Source: Auricularia sp. M13 (lineage: Eukaryota; Basidiomycota; Agaricomycetes; Auriculariales; Auriculariaceae). From it: a stretch of 64,000 nucleotides of DNA. The position numbers were made by a program, and so were the translations under genes. Positions 1 through 11,627 of the stretch are shown here, piece by piece (within the stretch, counting starts at the first letter, position 1; each line of letters opens with the position of its first letter). Below the pieces are notes generated by a model. It worked only from the letters and a program-made list of their open reading frames with translations. It did no database searches and had not been told where the DNA came from. The stretch spans positions 6,944,001 through 7,008,000 of the forward strand of contig CM073193.1 in NCBI GenBank assembly GCA_037042915.1, given 5' to 3'.

Positions 1-680
1 CGCTTTCCGGGGACGCCAAAGCCGAGGACGCGCCCTCGCGCGAGGAGTTGTTGGAGCGGTCAGAGTCGGTTGGGTAGTAGCCGCTCGAGTCGTCGGTCTC
101 AGGCTCGAGCGGGAGATCCTTGGACCGCTCGCCGGTCTGTGTGTTTAGGTAGTATATCTGCAGTGCGAGGCCATCAGCATCAGCGCTCAGGGAACCGGAC
201 GCGAAGCGCACCTGGCCGTCTGCGGTGACCTGGGGCATCCAGAAGTCGTTCGCGCGGTCTTCGTGCGCAAGCGAGGCATTGGCGAGCTCGGCAAAGCTTT
301 CGCGCGAGTCTGGCGGCGGTTGGTTGACGTCGTCCTGCGGGGCCTGGCGCGCAAACTCTTCGAGGGCTTCGTGCTCGGATATGGGCTCGGTGAAGTTGCT
401 CGGGAACCAGCTAGATACAGACTGGCGTTAGCGAGCGTTGCGGACGGCGGCCAAGACGGGCTGGGAGAGCGCACCCCCGTTCTCCTCGTACAATGCCGTC
501 CCACCAGCCCGAGCCGAGCTGGGTGAGGACCTCGATGATCTCGCCCTGGCGGAAGGAGAGCGAATTGGCGTCGGGCGAGTTGTAGTCGTACAGGGCGCGG
601 CAGAACAGGGTCGTCAGCTCCGGCGGAGGCGCGGCGGTCCCTGCGGCCAGCTGGCTCGAGTCGACCATCGTCTGCGTCAT
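1..680 (-). CDS. Ras guanine-nucleotide exchange factor, N-terminal SH3 and WW part (partial)
   Basis: Gene enters from the left edge; only its N-terminus is present. Exons read 475-680, 212-410 and <1-157, joined by introns of 64 bp (411-474, donor GTGCGC) and 54 bp (158-211, donor GTGCGC, acceptor CTGCAG). The protein opens with a short Ala/Pro stretch and an SH3 domain (ALYDYNSPDANSLSF, then WWDGI and WFPSNF rebuilt across intron 1). It continues with an acidic linker and a WW-like segment (FWMPQV, DGQIYYLNTQTGE), then a Ser-rich region. SH3 followed by WW at the N-terminus is the layout of fungal Cdc25-type Ras activators, which load GTP on Ras at the membrane in cAMP/nutrient signalling. 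The catalytic RasGEF domain lies outside the window, so the name rests on domain order. Start is the ATG at 680 or the in-frame one at 668. Another SH3/WW adaptor is possible. Confidence 0.65.
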
Positions 681-1952
681 CCAGCGACAACGAGCGCCGC
701 GAGTCGGGTGGGGGTCAGAACGAAAGCGGCGGCGGGATAGGCGCCCCGTGTTTAACTCCGACTGGGACGAGTCTCTCCCGTTCTCGGCCGCCACCGCTCA
801 GACAAACTTGAGCGCCGCCGCCTGCCTCGTAAGCTTTTATTCGCTTACCGATTCCCGTCCAGTCAGACTGCTCCTGCTCTGGACGGCATCTGACTACTAA
901 TCTCACCCTCGAGAGCAGCAATCAACTATCGTTGATGTTGCTCCGAAATCATCAGTCCACTCAGATTCAGAACATCACGCGGAGAGCTCCCTCGATCGTA
1001 CGTGAAATATTCCTCAGGATACTGTAACGGCTGGATACAGGTCCTCTCGGGTTTACTATTGCATCTTTCCTGAGCCTTTGTTTGGGACTCGCGGTTGTCG
1101 TGTGCACGGTAAGTAATCCAGTGTTGGTAATTCGAGAACTATGCTTACTATTGTCCTCGGGCTCTCGACTCAGTGCACTCCAACAATAGCGGGAGCTCTT
1201 GGCAGAAGTACGTAGCTGCACTCCGCGGCAGGGCCCAGATTTGCAGGTTGCAGCCACACAGCCACTGGCGGGATGGTCCGTTGTGGCGATCCCGGTGCAA
1301 GTCGGCTATTGCGACTCGGGTAGGCTGGCGGCATGCCAGCGCCAGGAAAATATAGTTGCTAGAGCGGCAAGCAATGGGCAGCAGGAGGCGGAGGAACAGC
1401 GAGAGGTTGGAGACAATAAGCAGTCTCTGTGTGTGTTCGTGTGCGGACCGGTGCAGTCCCATTCCAGGCACGGCCGCCGCGGAGCGGACACGCTGCTCTG
1501 GGCTTCTGTGGATCCGGACGGGGAGTGTGCCTGGAGGATCCCCCTTCGCGACGGTGACTGGAAGGCAGAGGTTCGAATGGCCAAGCGGATGGGCAGGCTG
1601 GCGGGCGGTTCAATGGAGTGAGGTTCGCGGGACCTGTTGGGCGTGTGGGAGCGGGGGACGGGCGTCCGTGATGCTGCCGGGCGACCATGCGGGCACGCTG
1701 GGGCGCTGCCTGCGGGCGGCCAGTCAGCCAGCCAGCCAGAGAGCGAGCCTTGCAGGACGAGAACGGGAACTGGGATCATGTGCATCAGATTGGATGAGAC
1801 GGCCGCGTGGATGGGTGCCAGTCACCAGTGCAGGGCGGAGTGGGCCGGACATACCGCGCGTTCTACTCCGTCATCCACCCCTTGGTCCCTGTCAGCGCCC
1901 GCGAGCGGGCCGTGGCGAGGCTGCTCTCTGTTCTGTTACCCCGTCGCAGGCA
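681..1952. other. Divergent intergenic region, no gene recognised
   Basis: About 1.27 kb between the Ras-GEF (-) and the deubiquitinase (+). Long GC-rich open frames cross it on both strands but none shows a family motif. It must hold both promoters and 5' UTRs. An AG just before the downstream ATG (1947-1949) could be the acceptor of a 5' UTR intron. Confidence 0.5.
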
Positions 1953-4885
1953 ATGGCCCTTCTACGATGGATGGGCGTCTCGCCGTCGTCGGCCTCGTCC
2001 TCGACACCGGGCCCGAGCACGCCCGCACCAGCCAAGGCCCCGCTGCCCGCAGACATGAAGCGCTTTGGCTTCGAGAATGTGCGTGTGCCGGTCTGCCTGC
2101 TCCTGCCAGCCTGCTCATCCGTCGCTGCGCAGTTTGGCAATACGTGGTGAGCACGGGTCGATATCCCAATAATACTCAGAGTGATCTCACGCCCGGCGCC
2201 CAGCTACGCCAACTCGATCCTGCAGTCGTTGTACTTCTGCAGCCCGTTCCGCGAGCTCGTCATCAACGCCCCAGACCTCGCCTACCCAGACGGCACCGTG
2301 CCCATCCCGCCCGCAGCGCCAGCGCAGCCGCCAGGCGCCGTGCCAGCCTCAGCGTCCACGCCGATCCCCACAACAAAGTCGCCCAGCAAGCGCGGCCAGC
2401 CGCGACGCGCATCGCAACAGGAGATGCGCCAGCCCACGACGCCGTCGCCTGCCACGGCGCCCGCGCACGCCGACACGCCCGGCATCCCGCCCTCGCCACC
2501 GACGCTCTTCTCTGCGCTGCGCTCGCTGTTCATCTACATCTCCCACAACGCCGACGACAAGGGCACCGTCTCGCCGCTCGCGTTCGTCAACAAGGTCCGC
2601 CAGCTGCACGAGCCGTTCCGCTCGCCCGCACACCAGGACGCGCACGAGTTCATGAACTATCTCCTCAACAAGATCGTCGAGGACTTGGAGAGCGACGTGC
2701 ATACCCTGCCCGCGCCCGCCCAAGACGACCGTGCGTTCCCGAGTTCCCATCGCACGCCGCTTTCTCACGCGCGCACAGTCTCCAAGTCCATCACGTCCGC
2801 GTCCACTTCCGATCCGCCCTCCACGGCCGCCCGCTCCCACGCCAAGACTTTCGTCCACGCGCTCTTCGAGGGCGTCCTCACCAGCGAGACCCGCTGTCTG
2901 ACCTGCGAGAACGTCTCCAGCCGCGACGAGTCCTTCCTCGACCTCTCCATCGACATCGAGCAGAATTCCTCCGTCACCGCCTGTCTGCGCTCCTTCAGCG
3001 CCTCCGAAATGCTCTGTCAACGCAACAAATTCTTCTGCGACGCCTGTTGCGGCCTTCAAGAGGCGGAGAAGCGGTCTGTCAATGCGCCGCTCTATAGCCT
3101 ATTTGCTGATACCCAGCGGCCCTGCACAGAATGAAGATCAAAACGTTGCCGAACGTGCTCGCCCTGCATCTGAAGCGCTTCAAGTATCAAGAAGACACGC
3201 AAAAGTACGTCAAGCTGGCCTATCGCGTCGCCTTCCCCTACGAGCTCCGGCTATTCGACACCGTCGACGACGCCGAGGACCCCGACCGGTTATATGAACT
3301 CTTTGCTATCGTCGTGCACATCGGAACGTGCGTCCTTCCCGGCTGCACTTGCTCAGATAGGGGGACTAACGGCAATCCTTTCCCCTCTCTTCGAATCCCT
3401 TGCAGTGGCCCGCACCATGGACACTACATCACTATTATTAAGTCGCGCGGGACGTGGCTAATATTTGACGATAATTCTGTCGAGACGATGAAGGAGAGCG
3501 AGATACCAAAGTACTTTGGCGACGGCAACAGCGGCTCTGGATACGTTCTCTTCTACCAGGCCGTCGATCTTGATCGCCAAAGCCTGGGACTCCCGCCCAA
3601 GGACGCCCCGACTCCGTCCCCGGTTCAGCAACAACACCCTCAGCCCCAGTATAATGGACACGACGGCGCGTTGACCGAGAGTCCCGAGGTGAAGGTCAGC
3701 GTCCTTCCGCCAGTGGACGATGAGGAGCATCAGGAGGTGACGTCGGAGCCGAAGCCAGCGCGGCCCAAGTTGGAGATCTCCCCGTCGTTAACTGCAGAGC
3801 CGATCCCTGTCACGTCGCCAACGCGGAGTTCCACTGGCGGGTTGTTTCGAAAGCCGACAGCGGGCGTCAAGGCGCCCGCGCTGGCCAACGGCGACCCTGC
3901 GGATCCACACAGCGCTATCACCCCGTCCACAGCTGGCTCTCCGCCTGCTGGAGGGAAGGACAAGGACGGAAAGGACAAGGAGAAGAGCTCCGGGAACTGG
4001 CCATGGAAACGGAAAAGCCTGCGCGATAAATCGCGCAAACCGCGCGAGAGCGCGTCCGCGTCTGAACCGATGCCGCCGCCCGTCACGCCGACGCACGCGA
4101 GCTTCGCGTCGGACTCGGAAGCGCTCCCGCCGCGGACGCCACCGCCGCCGCTGCCCGCGTTCGACGCGCCGCCGTCAGCCTTCTTCCGCCGGCCCAGCAC
4201 GGATATGCGCCGCTCGAGCACGGACACGATGTCCACCGCCAACGGACAGGTGTTTGCTGGTATGCAGTCGCAGCACACGGCCACGTCGTCTCTGGCGAGC
4301 TCGCACCATCCTGCCGGCTCGTTCAGCACACTCGCCACATCGGCGAGTCGGCCGCCATCGCGGCCGCCATCCCAGCATGCTCTCCGCGGTTCGTCATCAC
4401 GACCGACGTCTGCCGGCAACGGCACCGCCGTGCCATTCACGTCACTCCCTTCCTCGCCTCCCCTTAGTCCCCCACCACCGTTGACGGACGCCGCTCGCAC
4501 ACGGAAAAACTCCGGCAGACGAGGACTGTTCAAGGTCGTCGACAGCATGACATCCTCCTCGTCCTCGGCCGCCGCCAACAGCGGTGCGTTGTCGGACGGC
4601 GAGGCCATACCCAAGAAGTCGCGGAACCGCGTGACGAGCGCGGCGTTCAGCCCGCCGCCGCCGCGGTCCATGCCCCTCTCGCCGTCGACGCCCGGCTACG
4701 AGGAATTCAGCGTGCCCGACGTCGGCGCGTCGCCGCCGCCGCCGCCACCTAAACCCCCCGGGCGCAAGATGAGCCTGTCTGGCGGCCTGCGCGCGCTGGC
4801 GTTCGGCAAGGACAGGGACAAGGATAAGGACAAGGATCGAGAAAGAGCGCTGTCGAGTTGGGATTCCCAACGACATGTATATTGA
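1953..4885 (+). CDS. Ubiquitin C-terminal hydrolase, USP12/USP46 (yeast Ubp9/Ubp13) type
   Basis: Cysteine protease that removes ubiquitin; USP12/46 enzymes work with WD-repeat partners. Exons: 1953-2078, 2133-2146, 2204-2730, 2779-3073, 3130-3327, 3406-4885, giving about 879 aa. The Cys box [17 protein letters not shown], two CxxC zinc-ribbon pairs (CLTC, CDAC), the [20 protein letters not shown] box, the His box [11 protein letters not shown] and LIFDDN all match human USP12 in order and spacing. Two inserts break the catalytic domain: a Pro/Ser-rich loop after the Cys box and a short one before FVHALFEG. After SGYVLFYQ comes a tail of over 400 residues, Ser/Pro-rich with Lys-Asp repeats, absent from animal USP12. 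The 48-bp intron (2731-2778) and the 78-bp intron (3328-3405) are both multiples of three without stops, so retention would keep frame. Intron 2 splits the catalytic Cys codon. Confidence 0.92.
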
Positions 4886-6520
4886 CCGATCGCGTCCCTC
4901 TCCCTCCCCACGGACATTGCCGGCGTGTTGTGCAAGTCGTTATCTAAGTATACTCATGTCTGCTGTGCTTCGTTATTTGTACATCCTGCTGATCCGTATG
5001 CTGTTGAGTGAAGGTACTGTAATGGATAGGAATTCATAGTTGCATGGATAAACGCTGTCGTTTGCGTGGAGCTCACAATGACGGATTCTGAGAACTCACG
5101 AAGACAAGCCTGAGCTCTGTTCCTCGGTGTCAATGCAACGATAAAGGCGGTGCCGTGATAACATTGCGCTGTTACATGAGCAGCCGCGCGAACTCCGAGG
5201 AAATTAAGTTACGGTACTCCGAGTGCTGTAAGAGCCGCCTTCGCCGCGGATTCCTTGGCCGCGTGCTTGCTCCCGCCCCGACCCGCGAATTCCAAGCCCT
5301 TGTTCTTCACTGGGAGAAATTCAAAGGGTCAGAGACACAGCGCTGGCACCCGAAAATCTACACATACATCTGAGTTTGATCTCCCAGGTGTCCTGGGACG
5401 TCTGCTTAGCGTCTTCGTAATGAAGGTCACCCAGGGTGTAGTTCTTCTGATAATGGTTGTTCAACTTCATTACGCAGCCGTTGACGTCGGTGTGAGGCAC
5501 TACGTTGGGGCATTAGCTTTGTCGATGAGCGACTGATCATAAGCATGTTGGCCAATTTGGACGCACTGTTCTTTTAATCCGGGGTCTGACTGGGCTGCTG
5601 AATGGCTGACCTGTGTGGGCACTGCGATGAGACTGTAGAAATAATTATTGCGTGAAACTTATACCTTGGCCCTGCTGCCTGCAACCCCTGGGCGGCATCG
5701 ATAGTACCGTCAACACTGCGCTGCGGTCTCATCAATTGCCTATACACTATCTCAGCATTTCATTACTTTGTGGCATAGTTTGCATAATTCGCCTGTCTGG
5801 ATCAGTCGCCTGACCTGAATGAAAGCTTGAAGTGTTGCCCAGCCCGAGCACTTCCGACCAACTGAGCTGAACTAAAGGCATCAAATCGAAGGGGCTGAAT
5901 GAGACGCTCGCTGAGAACGTGTCCGTGTGAGTCTGTCGGAATATAAATGTCGTTAAACAATTAAGCACTGATCTGAAATGAGCGACTTGGGCGTTTGAGT
6001 TAGCAAGAATTTATATTATCGATGAAATATGTTTGGGACTCACAAACAAACACGCCTTTGTCGTCTTTTTTGCTTCTCCTACTACATTGTATTAATATAC
6101 AGCTTAGATACGAACTGATGCACGACAAGCTGGTGCACACCTGCTGTCAGCGACCCAGCGCCATCATCTACGCGTTACCAATGAGATTGGCCAGCTTTCC
6201 AGACAGGGAAGGGGCTTACCAGTACTGGATTCATTTTCAAAGCCAGGATGAGCCAGAGAACTGGAAGACAGGCGCCGAACTCCTGAGTAAATTTGTTTGC
6301 CACACAATCCGGTTATCGCTAGCGCATTGGCGCGTCAAACTGCACATATCCGACGGGCCTGCCTTGCGCCCATTGCATGGTAGCACGCGCTCGGAATGGA
6401 GACATGGCTTGCAGTCTAACACATATGATTCAAAGCGGGAGTTCGCAATTAGTACAGGCTCCCCAGAACTACGGAAAAATCAATCCGACCACAAAATCCC
6501 TGGTGTGCAAGCTGGCTACT
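4886..6520. other. Convergent intergenic region, no gene recognised
   Basis: 1.6 kb between the 3' ends of the deubiquitinase and the importin. It is more AT-rich than its flanks, and only short open frames without recognisable motifs were found. It should contain both 3' UTRs and poly(A) sites. Confidence 0.5.
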
Positions 6521-9500
6521 TCACGACTGCACAGCCGCACGGACAACAACGATCTCTTCCGCCTTGAGCTGGTCCACGACGGCAGAGAAATTGTTCGTGT
6601 TGCGTGCGGCGCATTCCTTCAGGAAGGACAATATATGTGCCTGCCAGTCGTAGCATTAGCGTCGCTGACTCGATAGCATTATGCACAGGAAGACATGCCT
6701 TCATATCAATTTGAGAGATTGGGTCGTCCCGGAAATCGTCGTCGTCGTCGGGCACGACGTCGTCGTCCTCGAAGCCCTTGGCTCCTGGACCCAGAAGATC
6801 TTGTATTCTAATCAGGGGATGAATTCATATGGGGCATAGACACGCACCAGACAGCCATGCCCCCTCCCCAGGCTTATCCTCATCTTCCCATTCATCGTCA
6901 TCGTCCGAGTCTGCCAGGTCTGCTGCCCCTGCCGCGGTTATAGCAGCCGCATCGCCGCCCAACTGCAAGTCGTGCAAGAGCAGCTTGAGAGCCTTGACGG
7001 GGAAAGGGAGCACAGTGAATTCGTGCGGCACTGCACACATATCAAGTCAGTTCTGGCAGCGTGACGGGAAAACGCAACCCTACTTTGCTTCGCTCTAGAG
7101 CGCGTCATGATCACTGTATAGTTCCATAAATAAGGAATATACTGACTGGCGACGCATTTGCGTACCATTGGAAGTCTCGGGTTTGACGATGAGGTCTCCC
7201 TTGACGTTTACGCTCTGCACAGAAGGACGTTCAGATGCAAACAGCGTGCTCAGCGCCAAGTTGCTGAAAATCTATGAGTGTTATATTTCAATGACAGGAG
7301 GAAAACTCATACCTCAGACGCTGCGCTTTGAAGCCTACGAAAGTCTCCCCGTTCTCGCACCAGGACTCGAGCAGAACCTGAAGCCCACTCCTGCCGTCCG
7401 GCAGACGTGTCGTCTCGAGCATCTCAAGAACGGCATCGCGTTGCGTATAGATGAGATAGGCGAAAGGTAGGATCAGGCTCTGGATAAACGTGGGTGTCTT
7501 GGCCGTCGGCAGGCGATTCAGCAACGCGTTCAGGAGCTCTTGCATGCGGGTAGCATAGCTGTCCCCGCGCGGCGCAACAGAGTCAATATGAGGTCGCCAA
7601 CATATTGGCCCGCGCTCTCTGAATCTGTAGGCGCAAGCGTGCGCGCGATAAGGCGCAGAACAAGGCCCAAGCCATCAGGATAGGCAATGAGTTGTGCGCA
7701 GTCCTTGCGAACAACCAGCGTCAGACATATTATACCGTTCTGCAGACGTTATTAGCGAAGGACAAAATGCTTTCTGGGCCAAAGCTCGTACCTGCAGTAC
7801 ATCGCGATCGTCTGCGCGATCCAGAACTCCGAACAAAACTGGCGCAAGCTGGGCCACGACGCCTTCACCAAGGCCGCCTTCTGCTGGCGCCCCACGGAAG
7901 AGCGCGACAATGATTTGAATGGCAGACCCGGCCACCCAGCTTTCCGTGGCCTGGAAGTTGCCAAGTGTGGCGCAGAGCCGGGGGAGACACGTCGCAAGCT
8001 GCGGCTTGGTATTGGCCTTTTGCAAGACCTTGGAAAGCATCCTCCAACACAGACAGGAGAATCGGGTCTGTATTGAAATGAGATACACCCTGCAGGATTA
8101 CAGTTCGGTGGACGTACCCTTGACGTTCTTTGCCCACACGTCGAGCAATGCGGACGCAAGCATGGCCGTCAACTCCGGGGTCAGCCATCGGCCGTCTTCC
8201 AGCTCGAGGACAGTAACCAGGGTCTCCACGATAAGACTGAGCGTGTCCTCGGATGCTGCAAGGAATGGTCCGAGATTCTTGACAAGTTGCGGAGCAAATG
8301 CGACCACTGAAGGATCCTTCGCTTTATCGCAGAAACTGGTCTACGTCAGGGCAGCGCCAACAGATAGCATCAGGACACTGACTTGCGGATGGCCTTGACG
8401 GCCGAGATCTTGATTACTACGCCACCATTGCTTTCGAGAACACTGGCAGCAGCGGACAAATATTGCTGGAGCAGCTGAGCTGGGAGTAATTGTGCCAGAC
8501 GGCTTGCCAATACGAAGGCGCGGCCGGCGAGGAATGGTGTATCTATCCGATATATCAGTGCTGTGGCAATGTCGACGACAGAGTGAGCCTACCGTGGAGG
8601 GTAAGAAGGTTTGGAATGACGTCCGCAAACAACCTCCCGAAGTCGAACTTATCACTGTGCTCGTCGAGAATGTCTTCCGCTCCTGCCGCGAGAACGGCGA
8701 GCAATGACTCCAGTTGCTTCCACCTACGCAGATATTGATTGAAGGTACAATATATGAGAATAAAAACCAACCATATTGGGTTCCCTGTTTGCTTTTGGGC
8801 ATCGGATTCCGAGACGATGGTTGTTGTGGCCGTTTGGAGAGCCGCGATGGTGGGCACCGGTGCTTTCTCGATGAGGTGCTGAAAGAGGTTGAGCACGCAG
8901 ATTAGGTAGAGGCGCAAATTCCCACCGAAACGAGTTCGAACGCTGCGGCGCGGAGGTTATCAGCGTTTGTTACATCGTCGTCCTCTGCGACAAAGCTGTT
9001 GGGACTGTCTTCCCATTTTCCTTCCTAAAAGAAAATCAGATCGTTCATGTCGGTGCAAGTACGAGGCACGACGAACGTCTTCAGTCGTAATTTGTGCCCA
9101 AGAAATGATGCTGCCGACGAGTACTTGCACGTGCTCGGGATGCGCCAGCCATTCATCAAGGCGGCCTTTACGCACCAAGCTCGCAAGAAAGTCGAGCAGA
9201 GGTGCGACAAGAGCCGGGATCGTGATACCTTCAGGATCCTCCTCCGAGATTGGAGGCGTCGGACCGTCTGTGGATAGGTAGTACTTCGCATACGTCGGAG
9301 CGAGTGCAACTAAATGCGTCGTCGCTGCGTTGACGATGGTGTTGATCCGCCCGTCCAAGCTCTTCACGAAGGATCCCACGATTGTGTTCAGACTCTATAG
9401 GGCGTACGTGAGATATCTCGCCTCTACGAGCAATTAAACAGCTAGCAAACCTTGAAGATCTGGATCTTGACCGCGAGACCATCCCAGTTGGACTCGTCCG

Positions 9501-10484
9501 CTACGTCAAGGCGCGGGTCGAGCTCGAGGAGGACTTTGAAGGCATCGAGCCAGACAGGCAGCAGCGAATCCGCTGCCTCTTTGGTGGCAGCTGGATGCTG
9601 CTCCTTGAGCATGACAAGGCTCACAACGCATTGGCGGAAGACGATCACAGTGCGAGCACGCGTAGCAGGCGAGTGTACCTTTGCGCAATATTCAACAATC
9701 AAAATGACTGAAAATGTGAATATGCATACTTGTGGTTGACCGAGAATAGTCAGAAGGGCGGGCATGAGCTGGCGAAGGACCGGCATAAGCTGATCCTCGG
9801 TCAGGTCGTTCTTCATGAACTCCGTAAAGACTTGAAGAGTTCCATGAACAGAGTCTGGAGAGACGGCCAAGGCGGACACAAGGTTATTCAGCAGGTCGGG
9901 GTATTCGTCTGGCCAGTCGCTGTTCGCAATGGTGGATATAATGTATGCCTATTGGGGAACGTGTAAGCCGACGACTTACTTTAGTCTGTATTGTGATCTA
10001 TTTACTCACAGATGCAGTCCGGATTTTGCGATTTGGGTCGGAAAGCCCTTGGAATATAGTCCGGCGAATCTGCTCCTTGATCTGGAGGGCATCAGAGCAA
10101 ATAGCACTCTATAAAGTAGGCTATACCTCGACTGGAGGCGCAGAGCCACGGAACTGTGCGAAGTACGGCGACCAATGCTCTGTGATGTACTTGCGGAGGA
10201 CAACTCCAGCGGTCTAGTTGGTGGCACTTGAGCGTCGAAACCGGCTTGATTCGACGCGTTCTTACCTGCCTAACGGTGGGATCGGCCTGCTGGGCAACCG
10301 TAAGCGAGGCCAGGGCCAGGCCAGTGTCTGCGGACGCGTCGGATGTGAGCGCGTCGCGTATATGGGGCACGCCACAACGCATACCAGGCTGGTTGAAAAG
10401 CTTCGAGAGCTTGAGCTCTGCTGCAACACGCGTGTTGGTGTCGGGGCTGAGCGTGGCCTGCAGCGTCTGTACGATCTCTTCCAT
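6521..10484 (-). CDS. Importin-9 / KAP114-type karyopherin beta
   Basis: Nuclear import receptor; yeast Kap114 and human IPO9 carry histones and TBP. Eighteen short introns are inferred; the protein aligns by eye with IPO9 end to end: MEEIVQTLQATLSP start, DTGLALASLTVAQQADPTVR, VVLRKYITEHWSPYF, DWPDEYPDLL, SPATRARTVIVFRQ, WEDSPNSFVAEDDD, PFLAGRAFVLASRL, YVGDLILTLLRRAG, a late acidic loop (DSDDDDEWEDED) and the terminal FRDDPISQIDMKAHILSFLK. Late exons: 6521-6640, 6699-6799, 6848-7030, 7084-7113 (30 nt), 7166-7263, 7313-7739, 7792-8067. The last intron (6641-6698) is GC-AG. Two one-base frame breaks are needed to follow the family, one in a C4 run at 7563-7566 and one near 8032. At both, alignment resumes without a length change, so sequence errors are more likely than decay. 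Confidence 0.93.
6641..6698 (-). other. GC-AG intron in the importin gene
   Basis: Donor AAG|GCATGT and acceptor CTGGCAG. Only this phase-0 join links QIDMK to AHILSFLK in the order seen in IPO9. The nearest GT, three bases on, gives the wrong phase. Confidence 0.75.
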
Positions 10485-10650
10485 CGTCGAGCAGAATAAT
10501 CAGCGCGAGGTCTCCGGGCGGAGTATAAGCGCGGTCCTGCGGAGTTTCCAACCAGCGATCACGGATAAAGCCGAAGAAGAAATCCTGATTTTCTTCGTTT
10601 CCGCTTCCAACGCGCAACGAACACTATCCACACCGCAGCCTCAGGCCGTA

Positions 10651-10842
10651 CGGTGCGCTGAGGATGCTTCTTATTTGCGTGTAACGCGGGGGTATGCCAC
10701 TCTGCTCTTCCACCGGCTTCTCCACTGCCGAGCAGTGCCATAGACACTTTTGGTGTAACTGAGCCTCAGAGCGAAGCCAGCCATAGGAAATGTTGCGTTG
10801 CCATCCCATGATGCTGCATGTCGATAAAATCTGGAACATTCC
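10651..10842. repeat. Direct repeat, copy A
   Basis: About 190 bp resembling 11440-11627 at roughly 80% by eye. The best block is the core at 10776-10827 (AGCGAAGCCAGCCATAGGAA onward). It lies about 170 bp upstream of the importin start. On the minus strand it reads GSVTPKVSMALLGSG. Confidence 0.8.
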
Positions 10843-11439
10843 ACAGCGCTATTGCTGCATACATTGTACAGTACGCTTCTGGGGACAGTTTTGTGCTGGT
10901 TCCCCGTATCTGCGCCGACATCCAACGACAGCGTTTCAAATCCGTCTGTGCTAAGACAGGGCAACTCGCGTTCACGTCGCCGAAGAGACTGTCGCTCTGA
11001 CTCTATAGCTTTCCAGCTCCCCCTGTGGCTAGCCATCTATCGAAGAAGGGCACATGAACGTTTGGACGCCGAGTTAACCACGTCTCTGACTGCCCCCGTT
11101 TGCAATGGGCGGTACACAACGATTGCGAGCCGAGAAACCTACCCTGTACATACGATGTCGTAATGCGACTCTCTGCCGTTGGCAACACCGTTCTGCGAGC
11201 CCAGTTATTTTATCCGGCAGTAATTAAGGCCGTTGAAGCTCTTTCTATCTTTCAAAAAGCGCTTGCCTCGTTTCCCACTTTCCGTCCGTCGTCGTCAAAT
11301 CTAGGCGAGCGATCACGACGGCAAAAAGCGGCCGAGGATAAAGCCGGCGAAAATTTGCAAGTCAGTCCGATGCGTCTCCTCTTCCTTCCCTTCCGCGTCG
11401 CAAGGGAGCAGCATCTGCTCCGCAACCGTCAACGCGTCG
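10843..11439. other. Unique spacer between direct repeats, no gene recognised
   Basis: About 600 bp with no convincing coding signal on either strand. Confidence 0.4.
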
Positions 11440-11627
11440 GTGCGCCGTCGATGCAGCTTGTTTGCGCGTAATCCGGGGGCATGCCACGCTGCTCTACATC
11501 GACCCCACTGTCGAGCAGTGCCAGAGACGCCTTCGGTGTCACTGAGCCCCCAAGAACGAAGCCAGCCATAGGAAATGTTGCGTTGTCATCCCAGGACGTT
11601 GCATGTCGATAAAATCTGCTACATTCT
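11440..11627. repeat. Direct repeat, copy B
   Basis: Second copy, same orientation, about 790 bp from copy A. On the minus strand it reads GGSVTPKASLALLDSG, and many differences from copy A fall at third positions of that frame. This suggests a duplicated coding fragment, but each copy stops soon after. Confidence 0.8.
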
